From the NCBI GenBank assembly GCA_016098155.1, contig JAAAJB010000003.1:1-64000 (forward strand): a DNA stretch of 64,000 nucleotides, read 5' to 3'. Position numbers and translations under genes: made by a program. Position 1 is the stretch's first letter; each line of letters starts with the position of its first letter. This DNA is from Actinomortierella ambigua (Eukaryota; Mortierellomycota; Mortierellomycetes; Mortierellales; Mortierellaceae). Below the pieces are notes generated by a model that worked only from the letters and a program-made list of their open reading frames with translations, ran no database searches and had not been told where the DNA came from. Shown piece by piece: positions 35,368 to 44,659 of the stretch.

Positions 35368-36245
35368 GAGCGTGTCGTATTCTTCTTCCCGCCACCCTTC
35401 CCTTCTCCTCGACACCCTCTTTCCTCTCTATCCTCCATTTTTTTTATCTTTTGTATACCCCTCTCTCTGTTTCTTTTTCACCTCTTGTATGCCAAGCAAT
35501 TTCTCGTCTCAAGGCTTTGCTTTGCTCACACAACGCAAGAAGATACCACCGGCATTTTTTTTTTCTTTTTTGCATTTTTTTTTTTCATTTGCTTTTTTTT
35601 TCAAGTTCAAAGAACATCCCTTCCTTTTCGCCCTCTTGCTGTTCTGAAACTCTCTCCGCCACTCCAGGTTCGTCCTCGTCTCTCGACATCCCTTCTCAAC
35701 CAACCAACCAACCAACCAACAGAGCGACAAATCGGTGGAAAAAAAACAACAACAACAATCGGATCACCGGGGATTATTTTCTTTCAAATATTAAAGCAAA
35801 GGAAAACTGTGGAGGCGTGGGTGGGATCTCCTCCCCGCCCCTCTCCTCCACACACAGGGTTTTTCTTCTTGAAAAATTCCAGCTTTAACCTTGCCTCCCT
35901 TTCAAAAAAACAAAACCCCCTACGTATGGGGGAGGCAAGGGCTGGTCCCCATCTGTCTTGTTTCTTTTTTTTGCTCTTTTACCCTTCAAAGGGGGAAAAG
36001 GGTAAGAAAAAAACAAAGGGGGATGAAATCATGTCCCACTACTTTTATGTGCACTTTCACACCCCATGTGTGGAGAGGGCTCCCAGTTTCAATGACTTAA
36101 ATGACTTTTGGGTTTTTCAGAACCCAGAAGTAGGGAACAGGTCTGGCGGTTAGTCTCTCCTCTTTGGCGCTTCTAATGCAGAGGGGAAAAAACCGATGAC
36201 TTGGGTGACGGAGGGGGGTAAAAAGAAGGTCGTGAGGATGTGTAT

Positions 36246-36276
<31 letters not shown>

Positions 36277-36831
36277 GATGATGCCGTGTGGTAGTGTCGA
36301 TCAACCGTGTCAGGGTGAAGGAGATCGGTGGAGATGGTGTTTGCTCTGGCTAGGCGTAAAGAGTGAGGTCGGTCATACGGAGATGAGACTCTTGTCCGCA
36401 GGAGGAATCTTGTATGATCGACGCAAAGTATGTACACCCGCCACATGGTGTTTGAGTTGTACATGCATGTACTTGAGCTGGAGAGAGACAAGGTTGATTG
36501 TCTCGGGTAGATGAGATGAAGGGAGGAGTGATGGGAGGTCAAGGTAGAGAAAACGAGCGGGATACAGTCAGGGTAAGAGATGAGATGGACGATTCCCTTT
36601 TCAATGGTATATTGTGTCCCATTTTGAATTTTGTCCGCACCCGTCTTTCCGTGCTGTTTCCAAGATGGATGTTTATTTATCGCCTCAACTCACTTCTCGC
36701 TTTGCATTGGAGCTTGAAGCCCTTCATTGTTTTTTCTTTTAAGGAAGGAGTGAAAGAGGAAAGGAAGGGTATAGGCGAGCTCGTGTTTTCTGTGATTCGA
36801 CTTTTGGTTATTCCTCCCCCCCCCCACTTCC
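35368..36831. other. Convergent intergenic region, GATA factor and PEX22
   Basis: These 1.46 kb hold 3' ends of both genes. They contain poly-T runs near 35560-35605, a (CAAC)n run near 35697-35722, a strong inverted repeat at 35889-35940, a weaker TTACCCTT/AAGGGTAA pair near 35980-36005, and a (GT)n run at about 36252-36276. No gene is supported. Confidence 0.55.
35889..35940. repeat. Nested inverted repeat (stem-loop)
   Basis: CCTTGCCTCCC at 35889..35899 is the exact reverse complement of GGGAGGCAAGG at 35930..35940. Inside the 30-nt loop, CCCCC at 35916..35920 could instead pair with GGGGG at 35928..35932 around a TACGTA palindrome. It lies about 520 bp after the GATA-factor stop. Confidence 0.8.
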
Positions 36832-38619
36832 CTAAGAGCGACGGCTGGCGTCGGGTTGCAGGCTGCTCTTGACCACCGAATCGACCACCTCGACATAGCC
36901 CTTCTTACCCGCCTGAGTGACATAGCCCGATACAAGGGGCTCCTTCTGAGGCGTGGCGGGGCTATGGCTGACTTCCACGAACGAACTATCCATGGCCGAA
37001 CGTGTCATCACATCCTGGTCACCACCTCTCGAAGAGTACGAAGTCGATGACGTTGTGGATGAGGAAGACACTCTCCGTCCATTGAAGGTCTGCTGTTGTT
37101 GCGCTGCTGCTGCTGCTGCTAATGCTGCCGGCGAAGGTCTCCGATTCACATAGACGACTCTTGGTACGACACCTTGCACGAGCTCCACGACCTCTTGCGA
37201 GGCATCGACGTGAATGTGGCTCTCAAGATGGCGGACAATATGGCTGATGCCTTCTTCTGTTTCACAGGTCAAAAGTCGACGTGGGTCGATCAAACTTGCG
37301 CCACTGTTGTAACTGCTCCGACGTCTGCTTTCGCCAGCACTACCATTGAGACCGCCCTTGGCCCCCGAAGTATCTGCTGTTGATGCTGCCGAGGAGCGTG
37401 CTGCTGTGATCAGCCCAACGTTGGCCAACATGGTCAAGATTTGCTCCCTCTCGCGTTCGCGACCCAATTGCTCATCAGCCTTGAGCGACTCTTCTTCGTC
37501 GACTGTGGGCTGTCTTGCTTTGCCGTTCGTGTTGTCGTGTGATGGAGATGGGCGTCGGTGTTGCTGTGATTGTGATGGACAGAGTAGAATCAAGTGAAGT
37601 TGATAGTTTTCTGCTAGGTGGAAGAGCAACGGGACCACTCCCTCGACAAAGCCATAGTTGGGTGTCGTAGGATCTGGTGAGGGGTTCCACACAATGGTCT
37701 GGATCACGATAGGCGACATTGTTGGTGGCGTAATTTTTTTTTTCCATGGTAACAGAACGGCAGCACATGGTTCAGTTTTCCCATAATGTAAACAGCGACA
37801 AAGGGATGCAGAGCAAAGAAGGAACCGGGTCAGTGCGTCGTTGAGAAAAGATAGACTCTTGTGGAGAAAGAACGCCCAAGCCATGGGCCGTGAGAGGAAA
37901 CTTTTTGCTTACGTTTTTGATAGAGATGGTCATGACTTTGCGGTTTCGCTTGACAGTGCGCGCGATCCTGGAACCGAGCTTTGAAAGCGACGACTATCAT
38001 CATAGGCCACCATCGAGGGCAGGACAACAGAACATAAGGTTAGGGAAAAAAGGGTTCTGTCATGATTGTTCTCCCGATTAGAGGCGGCAACAGCTCCCGA
38101 GGGGCTATTGGGACGGGGAGACGAAAATCTTCCAAGCTGGTAGTGGGTGTACCATCCAGGAGGTGTGCGGAAGGGCAAGGATATGCTTCTTTCCTTCTCA
38201 TTGACTGCAGGCTGTTGGACACGACATATGAACATTTGTAGTTCTTCTTTTCCCCCGGCCTTCTTGTATTCTGTCCTGAGCCGAACAAAGGGCAGGTGCG
38301 GTGCTTCCCACCGCCATGCTATTGCCGATAAGACACACACACACAGCACACACACACACACACTCGCACACACATGCAGCACTCTCAGTACCTCTGTAGA
38401 TGTCGACGGACCATCAACGGCACCATCAGAGCGACGACGCGTGGACCCTGGCTGGCCAGGAGCAGAGGTGCGATCGCCATTGGCCGATCGCTGTTTCTTC
38501 TGCTGGCGATACATGTAGACACCGATGGATACCAGGCTGCAAGCCAGGGTAGTGTAGGCGACAATGGCGCCTAGTCTCCTGTTGTTCTTTGCAGGAGCTG
38601 GTTTGCTAACGAGACTCAT
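36832..38619 (-). CDS. PEX22: PEX22-like peroxisomal membrane protein
   Basis: Exons 38392..38619, 37913..37993 and 36832..37698 on the minus strand, all phase 0, give 391 residues. One membrane segment lies at about 17-35 (AIVAYTTLACSLVSIGVYMY), followed by a basic stretch. The conserved domain starts across the second junction (RKVMTISIKN|TIVWNPSPD) and runs to VVPRVVYVNRR, including LLTCETEEGISHIVRHLESH and HVDASQEVVELV. This matches the HAD-like PEX22 domain of plants and many fungi. PEX22 anchors the ubiquitin-conjugating enzyme PEX4 at the peroxisome so that the import receptor PEX5 can be ubiquitinated and recycled. Ser-, Ala- and Gln-rich loops lengthen the protein. The GTACTG donor of intron 1 is weak and followed by a long TG-repeat. 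The gene is divergent from the CoA gene and convergent with the GATA factor. The assignment is from pattern recognition only. Confidence 0.78.
38333..38379 (+). repeat. (CA)n / (TG)n microsatellite beside a 5' splice site
   Basis: Interrupted CA repeats lie within 12-58 nt of the intron 1 donor of the PEX22-like gene, so the transcript carries a UG-rich tract just inside the intron. Confidence 0.8.
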
Positions 38620-39306
38620 CTCTGTGATGTAGTTTGGTAGTAGTGAACGCGATGGGTGGTCAAAGTGAAGAAATGAGAATCCAATAGAGTTGATCCTTCA
38701 AAGTGAACAAGCAATGAGAGAGAGGGAGAAAGAGACGACGACGATGAAGGGAACAAACAGAAGAGAGGAGAGAGAGGGAGCGTGAGAGAGAAAGAAAGAA
38801 AGGAAGAAAGAAAGAAACAGAGAGTGCGAGAGGGTGTGTGAGAAGAAAGAAAGAAAGAGAGAGAGAGAGAAAGAGGGAAAGAGAGGAGAAAAAAAAAAGA
38901 AGTAGGAGCATATCATCTTACTAAGGGCGAAGGGCAAAGCATATGAAAGGGAAAGGGGGGAAACACCCGAGCGCACTCGCCCTGACCCCAAGTCCCAACC
39001 GTTGTTGCAGCAAGGGTGGTGGTGGTGGTTGTTGTTGTTGTATGTGCAGTGCTGAAGAGACACTGCACCAACACGCTTACTCACACCCACACGCATAAAC
39101 ACCCATACACTCACTCCATAGAAGATAGTGGTGTACCCAGCACAAGGGACCGCTTGGTTTTAGCCCTCCTCCTTTCACTCACTCACTCACTCACTCTCTC
39201 TCTCTCACTCTCACTCTCACTCTCTCTCTCACTTTCTCTCTCTCACTTTCTCTTCGCTCCGCTCCTCTCTCATTCACTCCCCTCTCATTCATCCATCCAC
39301 TCCACC
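38620..39306. promoter_or_regulatory. Divergent promoter region, PEX22 and phosphopantothenate-cysteine ligase
   Basis: These 687 bp separate two start codons. The half next to PEX22 is GA-rich on the + strand (38710-38900) and the half next to the ligase is CT-rich (39160-39300), so each gene has a pyrimidine-rich sense-strand leader. A (CTCA)/(CT) microsatellite occupies about 39176-39250. No TATA box was recognised. Confidence 0.6.
39176..39250 (+). repeat. (CTCA)n/(CT)n microsatellite in the ligase leader
   Basis: CTCA units grade into CT and CTCTCA repeats directly upstream of the start codon at 39307. Confidence 0.85.
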
Positions 39307-41201
39307 ATGGGAGACTCTTACATCCACCCATCCCCATTCAAGCCAAAGTCATACCTGCACGGTGCCTCCGTGCCTGGCACACTGACCCCTCCTCCCGCAT
39401 CCTCTAGCCCTGCGCTTGTCACCGCCGAAGAGTACTTTGCCTCTCACACCGCGCCCAAGACCCTGGCTGAGAATGCCGCCAAGATCGAGGCCTTTGTCGA
39501 TCGACACATGAAGGAGAACCGCCGTGTCGTGCTGGTCACTGTAAGTCCTTTGTTCTGGTTGTTGCTGCTGTTCCTCTTTCACTCTCTTCTCTCTCTCTCT
39601 CAGCTCGGTCTGTTTTCAAACAAAAGCCTTTCCCACTACCCTCTCCAGATAGCACTTGCTCTCTTTTTCTTTGAGTCGTGGTGTGTTGGGGTGTATGTTG
39701 TTGGGGAGTATGGGGAAGCGATCTTTTTTTTTTTTTTTTGGGCTTGAAAGATAGCGACCCAAAAAAAAAATGACCTGATCAGACAGCAGAAGGTGTGAAC
39801 ATGTCCGAGTTTGGTTATCCGTGTTCTTCTGTTGCCCGTTCATACGCAAAGAGCAAAACAACAACAACACAGGACAGGAGAGAGAGAGAGAGAGAGAGAA
39901 AAGGAGAGTATGTGTGTATGAGGGAAAGGGATCAATGAACTTGTCGATCAGGGCCAATTGCGACTGGTGTGACAACAGCAAGGACAAGATAAACAATGAC
40001 ACCCTCCAATACCATGTTTGTCCGAAACAGAGGGACTTTGGGCATCTGTTGTGGAGAGGGGAAGGAGAGGGGGAGAGAACCTTGATCGAGAAACAATGCA
40101 GCCTATTGAACCATGCAAACGGAATTTGCTTTTCAGTTGTCTATTCCTTTTTTTTTCTCACGCACCCTACTCTACTCCACCAACTCAGACTCATCTCTTT
40201 ATCTTTCTTCTATTTCTTCTTGGATGCTAGAGCGGTGGAACGACAGTGCCCCTGGAGCAATTGACAGTGCGGTTTATCGACAACTTTAGTGCAGGCACGC
40301 GTGGTGCGACCTCGGCCGAGTACTTTCTCGAGGAGGGCTATGCAGTCATCTTCCTGCATCGCCAGTTCTCGCTGCAGCCTTTCAGTCGCCATTACTCGCA
40401 TACCAAAAACTGCTTCCTCGAGATGATGGAGGCTGATGATCAGGGCATCCATGGTAAAGCCAGAAGATGATGCAATGATGCTGAGACGATACGATACGGA
40501 GGGTGTGGGAGGAAAACAAACCTCATTTTTTTCTTCTTCTTCTTCTTTGTTCCTCAATGGGAATATTTATAGTGATACCATCCTACGTCAAAAAGCTGCG
40601 AGGCGTGCTCGAAAAGTACCGGGCGACTCAAGACGCAGGAACGTTACTGTCGCTAGAGTTTGTGACAGTGCACGACTATCTATTTATGTTGCGCGAGGCG
40701 GCACGGATCACGGCCAAGATGGATGTGCAAGCAATGTACTATCTGGCAGCGGCGGTGAGCGATTTCTTCATTCCTCAGGACCGGATGGCGGAGCACAAGA
40801 TCCAATCGGGCGATGGCGTGTTGAACCTGTCGATGGAACAAGTGCCCAAGATCCTCAAGCCGCTCGTCAACGACTGGACTCCCAAGGCCTTCATTGTCTC
40901 GTTCAAGCTCGAGACCGATGAGGCGCTGTTGCCCCTCAAATCGCGCCAGGCCCTGACCCGCTACAACCATCAGATCGTCATTGGTAACTTATTGACCACC
41001 CGCAAGCGCGTCGTCAAGCTCGTTACTCTGGAAGACGAGGCCGAGATCCGTTTGACTCGCGAGGAAGATGAGGTCCAGCATATCGAGATCGAGTCGAGGA
41101 TCGTGCCAGAGCTTATTCGTCGTCATACCGAGTGGATCGAAAACTGTGGCGGACGTGGACTCTGTGGCATCCGTGAAAAGACGGGCGTACCTGTTGCTTG
41201 A
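39307..41201 (+). CDS. CAB2: Phosphopantothenate-cysteine ligase (CoA biosynthesis)
   Basis: Exons 39307..39540, 40231..40453 and 40573..41201 join in phases 0 and 1 and give 361 residues, near the eukaryotic PPCS length. The enzyme joins cysteine to 4'-phosphopantothenate in the second step of CoA synthesis. Conserved parts are [20 protein letters not shown], which spans the first junction, [17 protein letters not shown], a MAEHKIQS segment, [10 protein letters not shown] and [10 protein letters not shown]. The start has a CCACCATGG context. Intron 1 is 690 nt and contains a strong T/A hairpin. The next gene (CTF8) is convergent, 227 bp away between stops. The family is certain from motif order; CAB2 is the yeast name and is used here by homology. 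Confidence 0.95.
39730..39770. repeat. Hairpin in intron 1 of the ligase gene
   Basis: T10GGG at 39730..39742 pairs perfectly with CCCA10 at 39758..39770 around a 15-nt loop. The 8-mer GGGTCGCT next to a T-run is read on the minus strand here and recurs on the + strand at 27516. Confidence 0.8.
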
Positions 41202-41373
41202 ACAGCGAAAACTATCTCCCGCCCTCCTCTTTTTCCCCATTCCTCTCTGTCCAGCCTCGCCATCCTTTTGGCGTGCGAGTCTCTATTTTTTTACCCTCGT
41301 TTTTGTTGTGGATGTGAGGGTGGCAAAAAAAAAAGTAGATGCAAGAGATGCCCCACAAAATATCAATAATCAC

Positions 41374-41379
41374 AATAAA
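41374..41379 (+). terminator. AATAAA poly(A) signal of the ligase gene
   Basis: AATAAA lies 173 nt after the stop codon and is followed by TGTATATA, a usual fungal 3'-end arrangement. It lies between two convergent genes. Confidence 0.55.
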
Positions 41380-41428
41380 CATGTATATACACAATAGCAT
41401 GGATGTAAAATGCATTATTGAGTTTATT

Positions 41429-42297
41429 TTATACGCCTCGCTTGATGATGGTCAGGCCGCGGCGCTCCTCCTTGATGATGGCCTGGGGCATGGCATTGAA
41501 GAGGATTTTTTGTCGGATCACCGCCACGGTCTCGTACTCTATCGTCCTAAAGTCCATTGGCTGTGCATGCGTGCCGTCACCGCCCTTTCGCGAGTCAACC
41601 TCCGTGCCCGATGGTGGGTTGTTTGGAGGTGCGGAGGATATTGCTTTGGTTGTTTGTGCTGCGTTCTTGAGGTGTTCTTTGTTGTTGTTGATATTTCTGT
41701 TCTGGAGGTTATCCTGGTCCATCTCGTCGACCGCGCGCCTTAATAGCGCCTCCTCTTCCGGATCGAGGTCCATGGACATGTCCTGACCGCCTGTCCTGGA
41801 GGACAAGTTTTGTTCTTGTTGTTGTGATGGTGGTAGTGGTGGTGGTTGAGAAGAGGGGCTGATCAGATCCTCGGCCGTAGGCTTCTGATTCTTGCGCACA
41901 AGCAACAGAGGTCGGTCCAGCTTGACTACTTTGCCTTCCAGACGATGGTTTCCGATGACGAACACTGCTTTGTTGCTCTACGTTGCCGAGAGAGAAGGGG
42001 GGTAAAACAATAGTATGTTAAAGTGTATGCGCTTTCTCGAGTTTTCGATTCCTGTAGTGCTGCAGAAGACTTTTTTTTTTTTTTTTTTTTTACCCCATCG
42101 ACAAGGGACAGGTTGCCCAGGACCTGTTCATTCCACGACGCGCCATCCATTCGAATCGTTCCCTGAAACTCGAGAAGCATTGTAGTTTTCCAATCGAGAC
42201 TGTCCACCACAACCTGCAAGGGACCATCCGATGGCCGCCGTTCCTGGACGGTGTCATCCTTCTGTTGTGTCCATGTCGGAATCTTTACTACCACCAT
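41429..42297 (-). CDS. CTF8: CTF8-like subunit of the Ctf18-RFC clamp loader
   Basis: Exons 42094..42297 and 41429..41977 on the minus strand join in phase 0 and give 250 residues. The recognisable CTF8 core spans the junction: LLEFQGTI, then LGNLSLVDG, then AVFVIGNHRLEGKVVKLDRP with a following LLLV. CTF8 with DCC1 and CTF18 forms the alternative RFC that acts on PCNA at replication forks and supports sister-chromatid cohesion. Typical CTF8 is about 120-140 residues. Here a Pro-, Gln- and Asn-rich, acidic linker of about 100 residues follows the core, before a C-terminal segment that includes DFRTIEYETVAVIRQKILF. The donor is followed directly by a run of about 20 A on the sense strand. The COQ11-like stop lies only 102 bp upstream of this start. 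Confidence 0.85.
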
Positions 42298-42399
42298 GTT
42301 TTATGTTTTCTGCAAAAAGTGTGTGATGTCAACCGAGTGTATGCTCATAAAAAAAAAAAAATGTGACTACTACTGCTACTACTACTCTGCTTTTTTTTT

Positions 42400-43982
42400 T
42401 TAAACGCACCATTTGGTGGCGCCCACATTATCCGCGGCAGCCGTCGTCGGGTTCCGCGCCAAGGTCTCGATCCCCTCGACATCCACAATCCCACACACCT
42501 TGCTGTTCTCGATCCCGTTCATCACCGCCTGCGCCACCGTCTCCATCGCCAGCGGCGGTGTCGACACGTACTGCGCCAACGGCACCGTGCCCCGGATCGC
42601 CTTGCCCAACACCGCGCTCGACACATGCAACAGCCCCGCCAGCGGCATCGTCGCCGGCCGCTCCGCCGTTGACATGAACGCTGGCCGGAGGATGATCGGT
42701 CGCAGATGGTGCTTCTGCTTCTTCTGCTGCTGCTGTTGTGAACCGCTGTTGTTGTTGCTGTTGTTGTTGTTGCTATCACTCTTGCTGTCGGCTGCTGTTG
42801 TTGCAGATGGTTCTGATGATGGTGATGAGCCTTGTGACGCTGCAGGCTGGACCATGTGGCTCAACAGATAGTCCTCCACTTGGCGCTTAGTGGTCAGATA
42901 TCGTTGAGGCACCAGCGGAGGTGCAAACGCCGCCGAGATGAACACAAACGCCTCCGTGCCCGCCTTCTCTGCCTCCTTGGCAACCGTGATTGCTATGAAA
43001 AAAGAAAAGAAAAAGAAAGAGAAGAATGAGAGAACTTTTAAGTGACGCTTCCGGGAATAGGAAAGCGGGAACAACCCTCTCCCTATTTTGACATTCGTTT
43101 CCTTCCCTTTCCCCACCCTCCCGTTTTTTTTTTTTTTTTTTACCTGTGTCTCGGTTGACTTTTTCGTAGGTCAGATCCGAGGATGTACCAGCAGAAGATC
43201 CATTCGGCTTCGGCTGCTGCGCACGCTCTAGCGGGTTGGTGCTGCGAGTGGCCTTTTGCACGGCCGTGAGCAGCTCTTGAACCGATTGGCTGTGCATAAT
43301 CTCCTTGTAGTCAGCCTCCAAGAGTAAGCCAACGGTATGCACCACGGCATCCGTGTCCTTGATCAAATCCTGGTAGGTGGAAGGCTGGAGAGAGTCGCCT
43401 TTGGCCCAGTTCACCTAGGATTTCCCGCCCCCCAATGAAAATGAAGTGTGAAAAAAAAACACACGCGTATAGAATGAGTATTCCGCGCTTTGTTAAAAAA
43501 TAAAGAAATAAAAGTAAATAGAAGTTCAAGAGGGTTAATAATTACCTTGTCCATCCATGCTGTTGAAGTCTTAGAGTCGGCATCCAGTCGACTTGGCGTA
43601 CCACGACGACTATTTTGAAAAAAATAAAAAAAAAATCAATCGACATAAAAAGTTAACATGGGTCCTTGCCCGGAGGGGGCGAGAGCAAGTTTGAAGCAAC
43701 ACGTGAACTATGATCAGCGTTACCTCAGACTGGAGACGTCCCATCCACGAGCAACAGCAAGCTTACAAACTTGGAGGCCTTTTTTATATATATATCCGCA
43801 ATTAGAAACCAAGGCGTGAGGTGATTAGTGGTGTGACATGCGAATCGCGTGATGGATGGGCAAAATGTGGAAGGCTAAAGATGCATGACGCGATTAGGAG
43901 CGTGCTCATTCTTACCAACACCTCCGGTGCCTCCTACGACCAGCAACTTGCGAGCCAATGAGGCCATTGAAGGGGATACCAT
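42400..43982 (-). CDS. COQ11: COQ11-like atypical short-chain dehydrogenase
   Basis: Five exons on the minus strand, 43916..43982, 43724..43778, 43546..43609, 43144..43414 and 42400..42992, join in phases 1, 2, 0 and 1 and give 349 residues. The joined N-terminus reads RKLLVVGGTGGVG followed by LQVCKLAVARGWDVSSLSRRG, a Rossmann GGxGxxG motif whose last Gly codon is split by intron 1. DTDAVVHTVG, FVFISA and a Y-x3-K (YLTTK) near residue 185 follow, then LRPAFM. This is the atypical SDR pattern of yeast Coq11/NDUFA9-type proteins, which associate with coenzyme Q synthesis at the inner mitochondrial membrane. A Ser/Asn/Gln-rich insert precedes LRPAFM. Met at 43967 is an alternative start. NDUFA9-like or another atypical SDR cannot be excluded. 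Confidence 0.8.
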
Positions 43983-44659
43983 GGCTGATTGCGTGCTCTC
44001 ACAATACCAAAAAAAAGGGGATAGGTTTAGAGTTGGAAGAGGGGGACGGGGACGATGGATATGAATTCGTGTTCCAATGTTGTACGGTATTGGACAAGCC
44101 ACTCCGTCCATCCTTCTAATCCAGGGATCCCCCCGACATGCTTGTGAGAACACAGTTTTGTGTGAAAATGAGTGACAATCGTGAGGTAAACCAAAAACTG
44201 TACACAATAGTAGTACAGCACCGTGTGAAAGAGATTACAGGATCTGTTCAACAAAGCTCACAATTTCGTGAGACGCTCCCCAGGCCGCAAGATTTCAACA
44301 CATCTTGCCCTTGTCTTTCTATTTGCGATTGCAATCGATCTGAAGTGAAAATAGATTTTATTTTACGAGTTGTATAGGAGAGAGAAAAGAGAAAAAAAGG
44401 GAGCAAATAAAGAGGAAAAACGACGGGAATGTAATGGGCGTGAAGAAGGGTTGAGCATCGAAACTAAAAGTGGGAGGAGGAGGGGTAGTAAGGCTGACGC
44501 GAAAAGAGAGAGTGAAACAAGAGTTACGAGAAGCAAACGAACAACAAACAAAAAGAAAGAAAGAAAGAAAGAGAGAAAACAAAAAGGCCAATATGTCCAG
44601 TCTTTAAGAGTTGCGAAGGGTAATATTTTTTTTTCTTATGCAGTGAACCCTTTCTTCGA
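43983..44659. other. Intergenic region between the COQ11-like and APSES genes
   Basis: These 677 bp hold the COQ11-like promoter and the 3' end of the APSES gene, both on the minus strand. The APSES-proximal half is purine-rich on the + strand (44375-44585), including AAGA repeats near 44550-44570. No gene is supported. Confidence 0.5.
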
